A DNA stretch of 64,000 nucleotides from Onthophagus taurus. Taxonomy: Eukaryota > Arthropoda > Insecta > Coleoptera > Scarabaeidae. Position numbers and translations under genes: made by a program. The notes beneath the pieces were generated by a model. That model ran no database searches and was not told the DNA's origin. It worked only from the letters and a program-made list of their open reading frames with translations. Of this stretch, positions 41,764 through 51,961 are shown piece by piece. Position 1 is the first letter of the stretch; each line of letters opens with the position of its first letter. The stretch lies in the NCBI RefSeq assembly GCF_036711975.1, contig NC_091973.1, forward strand, positions 15,872,001-15,936,000, in the 5' to 3' direction.

Positions 41764-42639
41764 ACATTTTTTTTTTTTTTCATTCACAAGCCACATTTTT
41801 TTTCCTTTCACTTTCTAGCCCACCTGGTTGGGGCTATAATACGCCAGAAGTCCGGTTGTTTTCCTTTTTGTCATATTAACATCTAGCGTTGGTCACGTGT
41901 TTTATGATCTTTGGTAGATCGATTTTGATCTATTGCTGGTTTTGGGTTTTTGTTTTTTTGGGTTGGGAACGAAGCACCCCGTCTTTGCTCTTCATATCCC
42001 TTTCCAATTTGGTATCCTTTTTTTGTAGTAATAAACCTTTTTTGTTTTGTCCTGTTCGAGTCGTTTTTTTTGTTTTCGGAGTTTCCTCGCTTCACGAAGT
42101 TCTCTGTTTTACAGATATTGGTTTGAAGCGCGTATCTGATTGCGTCGTGCGGTGGATGTTTTGGTCTTTTGTAAGCCGTCATTTTTTTTTAATTTTCATT
42201 TTCCTTTCACTACCGTCTTTTGGTATTCTTCGCTTTTCCGGCCTCCGAAGTAAAGTAAGTGTAAGTCCAGATAGCTCTTTCCGCTTGTGTACTTGACACA
42301 TTTTTCTAATCTTCATCTTTTTATTCTGTCTTATTATTTCCATTATTTTAGTTGACGGACGTTTGAGACCGAAGTAGCTACTGCATGTACGTTTGATGGT
42401 GCGTGCTCATTACTTTTATCTTTGTTTATTATTTCTTTTTATTTTCGTTATTTTTCCTTCCGGCCGATTTGCCGAAGACCTGGTGGCTTTGGGCACGTGG
42501 TGGACCAGGTATTTGTTTCGTTGGGTTTCATATTTATATTTGGGATTGGTTTTTTGTTTTGGGGGGGAGGGTTTATAATTTTTTTTTTAGCTGTAGTCGA
42601 GAAATTTGGAATAAATTTCTGGTTGGTTAGGGTGGAGTT
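41764..42639 (+). other. Gypsy 3' noncoding region
   Basis: Between the pol stop and the 3' LTR. Pyrimidine-rich with small open frames but no env-like glycoprotein. A purine-rich AGGGTGGAG at 42629-42637 directly precedes the 3' LTR and is the likely polypurine tract for plus-strand priming. Confidence 0.6.
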
Positions 42640-44406
42640 TGTAACGTCCGGTTTTGTGTTATTGTGATTTGGCTGTAATTGTTCAGAAGTCGGGGAATTA
42701 TATACCATTTTGTTTATTTACCTTGTTATAATTTTTGTTGTTGTTTTCTTTTACAGCAAGCCGAACTTGGAAACACTTAAAAATCCTTTTCTTTTCATCA
42801 CTTTTCGTAAATCCTTTCCTTTCGCTCATTTTAAACGCCTTTTTCTTTTCCATTACCTTCATTACATTCACACAATAATCTTAACCTTAAAACTTTTCTT
42901 TTTCTCTTCTTCATTTTTGTATTAAAATTTTTGTCTGCATTTTTTTAAGTTCATACTTTCAATAATAGAGGGAGGGAGTGGTTTTGAATTTTTGATACCG
43001 CGCGATTTGGGAGCAAGTTTTTTGGATAAAATTTTGGGGAATGAATACCCGTGCACGATTTTACTCTTCCTCTTTTTGAAACCAGCCTTTGTAGTGTTTG
43101 GATGGTTAACAAGAATTTTAAGTCGACATTTTGGTATAATTCTGTGTAGAATTTTGGATCGATTTATATCCGTATTTATCGGGATCTGAGTTAATTAATC
43201 CTTTATTTTTTCGTTTGGAAATTATTCAACGATTACGGTTTCACCGGATTTATTGCACATTTTTTTACAAAGATTATTCATTTTGCTGGTTAAAACCTCA
43301 TACCACCTTGAGGTAGGTTTTTCTTTTTACATTTTCTTTAATTTTAGCTTAATACTAACTTAAACCTAAATTCATTTAAACTCCTTTCACGCTACATAAA
43401 ATCATCCACCCCTACATTCTTGCCTAATTATCTATTTACATATTTACAGTTTTTTCTTTTTTTACACGTTAGGTTTTTTTTTGTTCTTTGTAAAGATACC
43501 TCTTTACATAGAGCCTTATTCGTTATATAAGATCTTGGGAAATCTCCCATCCCGGAAACAAGTACAACCTGGAATAAAGAAGTAAATTAGAATCCACATA
43601 ACCCAAGTTTCCTGTACTTACCATCGAACAAGTGTTTCCAAAGGAGGTTTGCTGGATTTCGTTGCTGTATCTACGTATAATTGTTGTCATCGTGAAGTCA
43701 TCAACCGTCGTTCAAAAGAGTCTGGAATAAAGGTCAGAATTTTCCTTTTTTTATACAGAAGAAAAAAATATCAGTGTGGTTAGATAATTTTGTATTTTTT
43801 TATAAAGTAAGATTTTCTTTTGTACTTACCATTTAATTTTTTTGTTAACTTCACTGGTTCATTTCACTTTAAACCAGTTCTTTATTATTTATTTTTTTTT
43901 CCTTTTGTCATTATTTTTTTTTAATTTCATTAATTAATTTTCTTGTAAAGTTATCGGATTTATTAGGGGTGTTATTAATTTCGGTTTTGATTTCGATTTT
44001 GTTTTCCTTTTCCGTTCACCTGATCGAGCGCTCGTGTCATTCGGGAACGTGTCGCGGTCAATACTTGGTTCAATTTTTTTTTTTTTTTTTTGAACAATTT
44101 TCGTTATTTTATTTACTACTTATATACTTGATATTTTGTTTTACCATATTTTTTTTCCCTTTAATAAATTTGTTTTTATATGGTATATGATTCTGCGATT
44201 TCTTTGTGTTTTGTTATATGTTGGTGTTGTCGAACCTTTTCCTTTCCAGCCCTCTTCGCAGTTAGAGCGATCTGTAACTGAAACTGCGTGACGCCTTATA
44301 AATTCAAACCCACCCCATCTTCACTGGGAAGCCGAGGTGTTACAGATCTGTATTTTTTTAAAGGGGTTCGATTGTGTTGTTGTCGTTTTGTTGAAAAGTC
44401 GTCACA
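42640..44406 (+). repeat. Gypsy 3' LTR
   Basis: 1767 bp, nearly identical to 35317-37081. By eye it differs at about ten substitutions and a few homopolymer length changes. Confidence 0.92.
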
Positions 44407-44410
44407 ACGC

Positions 44411-44609
44411 AGTAGCTCAACTTTATTCTGAAGATATCGATTCTCTGTGTGAGTTGCTAGTTATGGTTATACGTGTTGTTAAAACTAATGCACTTAAAGC
44501 TCGTTTAAAACGGCTACTTAAAAAACTACGGTCTAATGGTAGTTCATCTAATGCTGGTTCAAGGTGTGGATCTCAAGATGACTATTCTTCTGATTATTCT
44601 ACGTATTAA
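44411..44609 (+). pseudogene. I-clade LINE ORF1, 3' part
   Basis: Resumes after the Gypsy element: VAQLYSEDIDSLCELLVMVI, then a basic segment (LKARLKRLLKKLRS) and a Ser/Asp-rich end before TAA 44607-44609. Together with the residues before 35317 it forms the ORF1 C-terminal region typical of I-clade elements. ORF2 starts 7 bases downstream, a spacing suited to coupled translation. Confidence 0.75.
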
Positions 44610-47090
44610 TTTTTTTATGCCTCCAATTAAGATTATGCAATGGAATGCGCAGTCGGTGTGCTCAAAAAGAGAAACCTTGGAGCAATTAGTTTTTGATTTT
44701 GACATTGATGTGGCACTCATTTCTGAAACCTGGTTTAAGCCTGATACGACAGTTAAATTTAAAGGTTACAATATTATTCGAGACGACAGAGCGGATGGTT
44801 ATGGTGGTGCGGCTATTTTTGTTCGGAAATCTATAAGGTTTAATAACATGAATTGTCAACTAAATGTTCAGAACTTAAATGTTTGTGGAATTCAATTAGC
44901 TGATTTAGACATTTTCATTTGCTCGGTTTATCGGCAAGATGGAGCTAATATGCAATGCGATGATTACCATAAACTGTTCTCTATTTCTGCTCCCCTCTTG
45001 ATAGGCGATGACTTTAATGCACACCATACTTTGTTTGGCTTTTCTAATAATCATGCTGGTAATGTGCTTTTGAAGTCTATAGATTACCACGAACTTCTAC
45101 ACTGTAATGACGGATCTCCTACCCGTATAACTAGGCCCGGGGAGGGTGCCTCTGCTGTCGACGTCACCATTTTATCGAGCGACATAGCTCACAAAGTAAC
45201 GTGGGAGGTTTTGGAGGACTCCTTTACTTCTGATCACTTTCCTATTTTTATTCAGTATCACTCTTCCGTTTCTTTATCTCAAACAACATATCCTAAGAAC
45301 AAATGGAAAATTATACCGGAAAAGTGAAATGATTTTATAGGAACTATCATAGAAAATTTTGATTCTACAAAAATTCATCTTCCTCTTCAAGATCGTTATT
45401 CTTATTTAGTTCGGCTGATGACCGAAGCTGCCAATTCTGTTCTTGCATGCAGGCGACCATACAGAAGAACATCCAAAACGTCACCGCCTTGGTGGGATGA
45501 GGAGTGCACTAAAGTTATTAAACAGAGGAAAACTGTAATTAAAGTGTACAAACAGCACCTCATCCTGGATAATTATGTTAAGGTGCACGCGACTATAGCC
45601 TACGTCAAACGATTTCTGAAGGCGAAGAAACGGAATAAATGGAAAAATTATTACAGTAGTTTAAATAGAAGCACACCTGCAAAAGAAGTATGGGATAATA
45701 TTCGAAGATTTTCTGGGTTGCCTGGCAGTAGATCTTTTCTTATTAGTGAGGATAAGCTGCAAGATTTTCTGAATTCATTGACTCCCTCCTTTGTGTGCAA
45801 TAACCTTCCGCTTAGTACTGATCCATACCTCCCCCTACATTTCATGATGACTCCTTTTACCTCCCACGAGCTACAAAATACTTTTTCTTTTCGCAAATCT
45901 ACAGCGCCTGGTATTGATTATATCACCTACGATCTTATAGAACGTCTTCCTCTGGATGTGAAACATTTTTTATTGGGCGTTTATAATGAGATGTGGGCTA
46001 CAGGTAATTATGTCAAGGAATTCAAAAGTATTGTAGTTGTGCCCATCCCAAAGAACGGCTCGTCTTGTGGGGCAGATTCTGTCCGGCCTATTTCACTACT
46101 GTCGTGTTTTTTGAAAACATACGAGCGATTAATAAAAGCGCACCTTGAATGGTGGCTAGATCAAAATAAGATCCTGCCTTGTCAACAATATGGCTTCAGA
46201 AAATCGTTTAGTTCGCGGTAGCGGATTTTGTTACCGAGGTTCAACTTGCTTATTCAAAAAATCAATATTGCGGCAGTTTATTTCTTGATTTGAAAAGCGC
46301 ATACAATTCCAGCTTCCAGCTAAAGTGGCACGTAGTATTGTAAACATCTTTCGCGATCGAGATATTTATGTCCGAGATCACAGAGGTAATTTTATCGGTC
46401 CTATTCTTTTCAATATTTATTCCATCGATTTTCATGAGCGCCTGGGGAGTACATCCAAAATCATTCAATAATGCTGACGATTTTTGCCTTGTATCATCTA
46501 AAAACACTTTAGAAGATCTCAATCACAATCTTACAAACACAGTCAGTATTCTAAAGAGGTGAATAGAGGATAACGGGATGACTCTTGCAGCCAATAAGTC
46601 CGCAATCTTGTACTTTTCTCGACACAGAAATATCCCTTTAGGTAACATAAGGCTAGATGATATCATCTTTCCCATTGAGAATTGTATAAGATATTTAGGG
46701 TTTATGATAGATAACAAATTAACATGGCGGAGACATATCGATTACATTATCGGGAAATGTGAGAAAACTATAAACATATTCCGTATTTTTGTGAAAATAA
46801 AGTGGAGCGCAGATTTTCAGACGGCACATAATTTCTATAAAAGTTGCATTAGGTCGCATTTGGACTTTGGATGTACTGTATACGCTAGCGCGAGGGTAAA
46901 CCAGCTTGAGCGCATTCGGGTCATTCAATGCAAAGCGCTTCGGATTTGTTTAGGTGCAATGAAGTCTACTCCTATTGAAACGCTTAACGTTGAAGCTATA
47001 GAACCCCCACTTAACTTCAGACGCAATTTATTGTCGACGAAGCAGATGGTTAAACTGTCAGCTTCGAACCATAAAACGTTTAAGGCTAAT

Positions 47091-47353
47091 TAAACTAAGA
47101 TTAGAACTAAAACTAGAACTAACACTAGAAACTTTCGGGTTTTGCCGTGCGTCTTTTAATAAAAGGTTTGAAGTTTCGGATGCCATGTTGCAACCTTCTT
47201 CAGAAACTTGTTCGAAGTGTCACTTCGAACCAGCATCCGAAACGTCAAACCTTTTATTAAAAGACGAAAGACCGAAAGTTTCTAGTGTTAGTTCTAGTTT
47301 TAGTTCTAATCTTAGTTTAATTCACACCGGCCGTGAAAGCCTTCGTACTTATA
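47091..47353 (-). mobile_element. 263-bp hairpin insertion, PLE/ribozyme-related
   Basis: TTTAAGGCTAAT (12 bp) occurs on both sides (47079-47090 and 47354-47365). Removing one copy plus the insert restores the LINE reading FKAN-VAKLAVE. The insert is largely an inverted repeat: TTAGAACTAAAACTAGAACT and AACACTAGAAACTTTCGG recur reverse-complemented near its right end, as does GTCTTTTAATAAAAGGTTTG. A long, variable target duplication suggests target-primed retrotransposition rather than cut and paste. Confidence 0.75.
47173..47203 (-). ncRNA. hammerhead-like core in the hairpin insertion
   Basis: Minus strand: CTGAAGA (fits CUGANGA), stem II GGTTGC pairing with GCATCC by one G-U and Watson-Crick pairs, then GAAAC. 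A GUH cleavage triplet is not apparent right after GAAAC on this arm. The other arm of the insert carries CCGAAACGTC, which does have GUC. The core suggests descent from Penelope-type terminal repeats. Confidence 0.5.
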
Positions 47354-48531
47354 TTTAAGGCTAATGTCGCTAAGTTAGCAGTGGAAGTCACGGGTAGGTT
47401 CTGGAAAAACAGGCCTACTCCCCCCCTTGTCGCTGCGTTCAGGTTTCTCTCCCCTACCTTACTTTCTGTTTTGAGATGTTCCGTTTTTCCAAGTGCGACC
47501 TTTTTTGAGTACTTTGGCTCGCATCAAGTGATTATTCCTCCATATGGGAATGATGTTTGGCAAAATGAAGGATTGTTTGTTGAGACCCTGCAGTTGATAG
47601 AGGGTAGTTTGGTTGTTTATACTGATGCTTCCAAATCTGCAAGTGGTGGTGTTGGTTGTGCTTTTTTGATACCTACTATACCTACCATGCCAGTTTTAAA
47701 CTTAATCCATAGACTAGTATTTTTGCGGCGGAAGCAACAGCAATTTTGGAGGCCTTAAAGTTTGTAGATAGAAATATACGCCCAAATAATAGCGTTAGTA
47801 TATGCACCAATTCAAAAAGTGTCCTGCTATCTATAAAACACAGGAAACACTTCTCGAAATACCACCCTGTTATAGTGGAAATTTCGAATAATCTCACTAG
47901 GTTGAATGATCAAGGATATGTGGTAAAACTTTTATGGGTGAAGGCTCACGCTGGTTTTGTCCATAATGAGCGCGTAGATAAGCTAGCTAAGGCGGCCTTT
48001 CGGGACGGCAAGCGGGTTGAAAACAAACTTTCTTCTTCTGAGGTCTTATCTATCTGCAGGGAGAAACTTGTAAAGGAGGTGCAGACACTGGAATCAAGCA
48101 TATCAGCACAGGCAGACGCACTACATTCGAGTTAATCCCCGTATACTTTACCATCAATGGTATAGTGGGCGTGATGTTTCTAGACCGTGCCCATCTATAT
48201 AAAATTAATATTTTACAGTCCCCCAATTGTTCGTGCGGGTTTGAGACGGAGGATTTGAATCATATAATTTTCAACTGCGATAAATACGAATCATATCGAC
48301 CGGAATTCATCAGTTCTTTGCTATCGCACGGTTTCTCCTTGCCACTTGATGTTATTACGATTTTAAGTACAAATTGTTTTGAGATATTTAAAATTATTTT
48401 TGTTTTCATGAGGAAAAGTGCCATTATTATTTGATATCTTTTATTATTTAAAATTACTTCTTGTGAATCTTAATTAGTCGTTTTGCACTGTGGCTTATGA
48501 GTTGGGATCCCGCAGAGCCATAAAAAAAAAA

Positions 48532-48916
48532 CTCTTTAATCAACAAGATGATCTACCCTCACCTTAAATCATATAAACGTTACATTACTATCCCCTTTGA
48601 ACCATCTCTCTAATTTAAATTTAAAAATAACCGTGATCAACATAACATAATTCCCGCTTTTACTTCTGGTTTGAAACTTTGACTATTGATAAATAACACT
48701 AAACATAAATTTGAAATTGATGAATCGCGCGAGGTGTATCGGATAGATTGTGGGGACTGTGATAGTTATTACATAGGACAGACCGGTCGCAACCTTAAAA
48801 CGCTTTTCAGAGAACATCTTACCAAGGACTCATCAGCCATCTACAAACACCTACGACGTCGACGTCGTGTCAGTAGATTTTTTACTGTACATCCGCTGCG
48901 CGCACCATTGAAATAA
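48532..48916 (+). pseudogene. Penelope-like element, GIY-YIG part
   Basis: Picks up where the PLE was cut at 33935: NKMIYPHLKSYKRYITIPFE, then INNTKHKFEIDESREVYRID and CGDCDSYYIGQTGRNLKTLF with REHLTKDSSAIYKHLR. The nuclease YIG, Arg and EH residues are visible. Frames shift before 48680. It ends in an Arg-rich stretch over a CGACGTCGACGTCG palindrome and the similarity is lost after 48870. Confidence 0.82.
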
Positions 48917-49560
48917 ATGTCACAACAAACTTTTATGTCGATGATAAAGATCACGCACTTATAAGGCAGCAAATAGCAAGCGTAGCATCATTGCGCGCAG
49001 CGTGTGCACTGTAGCAAATCTGAGGACGCCATATAAGGCAAGTGAGACTACTGATTTAGTTTATACACTCGTTGTTCAGTCGCCACAGCGTTAACACGCG
49101 TTTTTGAAGCGCTCTGATTTAAATCGTTGGATTTAGCAGTTAAAGTATTGTTTTTTCGTGAGAAAAGAGTATAAACATTTGTATAAACAGTTATTCCTAG
49201 TGTTAAGTTAGTGTTTAGTGAAAAAACAATTATTGAGTGATGTTATTAGTATTTTAGTGTTTTAATCATTAGTATAGACGAAATAAGGTCGATAATCGCA
49301 GCACAATCGTCGGGTCAGTGTGGGACGCAAAGAGTCTCTGTGCGAGAAGGATAAAGAGTTTTTCGGTGTGGCGTGATTTTCCGTCAGGTGACGTCAGTTG
49401 TTTGCCGCCGGACTTAAAAAAGGTTCGTTCGCCAAATCGTAAAATTTTTCAATTTTTCGAGTTTGGTCGAATAGTTCCAAAGAGGGTTTTCTCGGGGGAG
49501 TGAGCAGTTCGGGGTAAGTGGAGTATCCCTACTTATAGGAAATTTCCGCGGGAGAGGAAT
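48917..49560 (+). other. promoter-like leader of an unidentified element
   Basis: ATATAAGGCA at 49031 and TTCAGTCGCC at 49075 look like a TATA box and arthropod initiator, followed by an AT-rich leader. The downstream 61-codon frame at 49318-49503 is not recognised. It may be the LTR or 5' end of a retroelement joined to the LINE fragment further right. Confidence 0.35.
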
Positions 49561-49880
49561 TGCGGTGAAGTGCCGTGGTTTGCCGCGCGTTGCAGCGCAT
49601 TGCTGCGCAGTGCCGTGCGGTGTGGCGCGGTGTTGCTCATCGTGGTGGAGCGGGTGTCGACTCGGTCGATTCTGTCGCGGACGACTCGGTGTGCCGCCGT
49701 TTGTCGTCCTGTGCGTTCGGGGCCCGTAGGACTTTGATTTGCCGTGATGTGCGGCGGTTTGCCGTCGTGAGCTCGGCGACGGGGAGCGGAATTCTTCACT
49801 GTGGACGGTTTGGTGCGCCGCGAATTGCGGTTTTGTGCACTCGGGGGCAGTGGTTTGCCGTGCGAACAGCCGTTAAAAGC
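49561..49880 (+). other. GC-rich low-complexity segment
   Basis: Markedly GC-rich with repeating TTGCCG/GTGCGG-type words, unlike all neighbours. It leads directly into LINE RT coding at ~49885. It could be LINE ORF sequence with biased codons or a 5' UTR; no motif was recognised. Confidence 0.4.
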
Positions 49881-49884
49881 TCTT

Positions 49885-50935
49885 TGGATGAGGAAAGTGA
49901 TTTGCTGCAGGCGTACGCGGACAATCAAATAGTCCTAATAGGTGATGTACTCGTTAAGAAATTGGGAGGAGGTGGGAGGCGGTTTGGGAAACGTGTAGGG
50001 CGTGGGCGGAAGAATGCAAAGTTCAATATGCAGGGGAGAAGTTAGAGGGTATCTTTTGTTCGAAAAAGAAAATTAGAGGGCCGGTTTTGCGTACGTCTGC
50101 AGCAATAGTTAGGATGGGTAACGTGGTGAAATATTTGGGTGTGTTGGTGGGTCCGGCACTGCTCTTTATTGAGCATGTACGGTACGTTAGAGGAAGAGTG
50201 GCTGGCTGGTATGTTGGGAAGAATGGCGGTGATTACGGGGAAGGAATGGGGAGTGAGAATGGAAATGAGGAAGATGGTAGTGGAGAGAGTCGTGTTGCCG
50301 GGTTTATTATACGGCATGGAAATATGGGGAATGAGAGCATTGGATTTAAGAATAGTTAGATGCCTGAATGCGGCAATACGACCCTTTCTCCTTTGGGCGA
50401 GTGGGGCGTATAAGACGACGCCGACTGATGCCTTGGGGATAGCATTGGGGATACCCCCGCTACAGCTCATGGCTAAGTATGGGAGAGAGAAATGGATGAA
50501 TCAGATAAAGGGTGAATGGGAGATGAAATGTAAGGGAAGCGAATGGTGTAGGAGTTTAAAAAGAATGGAAGGGGAGGAGGAAGAATGCGAGAATGGAATA
50601 GAAGTATTTACAGATGGAAGTAAAGGAGAGGAAGGTGTCTATGTGGCGTTTGTTGTTAGGAAGAACGGAGAAACTATAGATAAGGGTAAGAGGCGTATCA
50701 GCGACCATGCTACAGTTCTGCAGGCAGAGGTGCAGGCAATAAGATTGGGGCTGGAATGGACATGTGGACAGAATAACGGCAGCTTCTGTATTTATAACGA
50801 TAACCGTCTCGTAGTTGAGAAGATGTGCGGAGTTGGCATGAGAAGCGTTGAGTTGAATGAGGTGTGGAAGGTGCGTGAGAGGGCTTTGTCGGTAAATACA
50901 AATATCTCCTGCAGAATGGCTGTATCTCAACAAAT
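49885..50935 (+). pseudogene. LINE RT C-terminus and RNase H fragment
   Basis: Reads SDLLQAYADNQIVLIGD, the RT catalytic box with the second Asp changed to Asn. It shifts frame into EKLEGIFCSKKKIRGPVL with VRMGNVVKYLGVLVGPALLF, then back into VVERVVLPGLLYGMEIWGMR and DALGIALGIPPL. RNase H follows: IEVFTDGSKGEEGVYVAFVV, ATVLQAEVQAIRLGLEW and FCIYNDNRLVVEKM. The order is that of an insect LINE with RNase H. High G and few stops over 350 codons suggest moderate age. The 5' two-thirds of the RT and the endonuclease are absent. Confidence 0.75.
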
Positions 50936-51040
50936 TAGTGTCTATTCTTCACCCATTTGAAGAGGTTGCCAGAAACATGAGTGATAGTAATACTAGCATT
51001 CGGTAATTCCACTTATACACATTCTAAAACATACATTAAA

Positions 51041-51658
51041 ACTGGAAGACTATAAACCAGATACCTCTATAACATTTAAGTCCGCAATAGAATGTATAAA
51101 TCAATTTAGAAACTTCTTTGCAATAGCAACATATTTAGTTACTCGTTACAAATCAAAATTTTTTAATGAAGTGACTAAAGAAAATATTGAGCATGAATTG
51201 ATGAGTTTGTTAGACAGCTGATGCTCCTGCAAAAAAAGAAACGAGCAAGGTTCAAATCGCCATCAGCGGATGTACCTAACAATAATATCCAGTCAATTTT
51301 ATCAAATATATTGATGAGTAGCGATGATGATGATGATAACACCGCAAAGGATAGCCAATCGGTTGACAAATTCATCATATGGAAGACCTTACTTAATGAG
51401 TACAACAAAGAAAAACGTATTCCTGTCAGTGACGATTCCTTGTTATGGTGGAGAGTAAATACAAAATTTCAAACATTGCACTCAATTGCTCACCAATATT
51501 TATCGTGTCGTTCAGGGTCAGTGGCAAGTGAGCAACTTTTTAGTGGCGCCGGTCTCATTCATGATCCATTGAGAAAACGATTGAACGGACCGAAAGCCGC
51601 CAAGCTTTTGTTTATTAAGTACAATTTGCTACTTTTAGAATCACTTCATTTGATTTAA
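51041..51658 (+). pseudogene. hAT transposase C-terminus with dimerisation domain
   Basis: Starts LEDYKPDTSITFKSAIECIN and continues, after a stop and frame change near 51220, through KRARFKSPSADVPN and WKTLLNEYNKEKRIPVSDDS. The diagnostic hAT C-terminal block is LLWWRVNTKFQTLHSIAHQY, then LSCRSGSVASEQLFSGAGLI and RKRLNGPKAAKLLFIKYN. This domain pairs transposase subunits. The catalytic and BED domains are missing. Confidence 0.82.
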
Positions 51659-51789
51659 ATTAAATTTAACACTATTAAGATATTTTCCTATTGTTGCGTA
51701 CCTACGTACGAGTGTGTGTGTAATACCTAATTAATATTTTAAGTATTGATCAAAAAAAACTGATTGCTGTATTATGTTTCTAACATTTT

Positions 51790-51955
51790 ATTAGGATTAC
51801 TCTTAACAGTTAACTATCACATCTCTCTTGTACTCCGCTTCCTACTCTTGCTCCGACTCCAAATCCGGCTCCGATTCCGACTCCTATAAACCAAATCTAA
51901 AAACTCCGATTCCGACTCCGGTTCCGGTAAACTCACCTCCGTAACATCCCTACTC
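51790..51955. repeat. degenerate hexamer repeat (TCCGAC-type)
   Basis: Irregular tandem TCCGACTCCGATTCC-type sequence and variants, in two blocks, directly before the BEL pol fragment. Confidence 0.75.
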
Positions 51956-51961
51956 TAAACA

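Larger units (their letters stand above)
35317..44406 (+). mobile_element. young Gypsy LTR retrotransposon
   Basis: A 9090-bp element with two ~1.77-kb LTRs starting TGTAACGTCC and ending GTCACA (TG...CA). It is flanked by ACGC (35313-35316 and 44407-44410). Gag and pol are both open over their full length. No env-like gene is seen in the 876 bases between pol and the 3' LTR. It sits within ORF1 of the I-clade LINE in the same orientation. LTR divergence is about ten substitutions by eye, implying a recent insertion. Confidence 0.93.
44617..48434 (+). pseudogene. I-clade LINE ORF2: APE-RT-RNase H
   Basis: MPPIKIMQWNAQSVCSKRET opens an APE-type endonuclease (LISETWF, VYRQDGA, LIGDDFNAHH, SDHFPIFI). 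An in-frame TGA at 45325 (Trp expected) precedes the RT. The RT has SVRPISLLSCFLKTYERLI and QQYGFRKSFSS, then frameshifts around 46215-46370; the YADD box reads NADD. After YLGFMIDNKLTWRRHI the reading is split by the 263-bp insertion at 47091. RNase H follows (VVYTDASKSASGG ... KLLWVKAHAGFVHNE ... DKLAK) and a C-terminal knuckle (CSCGFETEDLNHIIFNC). A target-primed retrotransposition enzyme; this copy is inactive. Confidence 0.85.
33936..48531 (+). mobile_element. full-length I-clade LINE (interrupted)
   Basis: Starts GAGTACGGTTTTAACC, strikingly like the 5' end of the Drosophila I factor, and ends in an A-tract at 48522-48531. The target duplication CTCTTTAATC (33926-33935 and 48532-48541) brackets it inside the PLE. 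Removing the inserted Gypsy element and the 263-bp hairpin insertion leaves about 5.2 kb, the size of an I element with ORF1, APE-RT and RNase H. All parts are present, but several stops and frameshifts have accumulated. Confidence 0.87.

Noticed and set aside
41889..42296. 135-codon frame after pol considered as an env gene.
   Set aside because: No signal peptide-cleavage-fusion layout, and the antisense strand is equally open; composition artefact.
48917..49310. tRNA or snRNA gene in the promoter-like segment.
   Set aside because: No A/B box pair or cloverleaf could be drawn.
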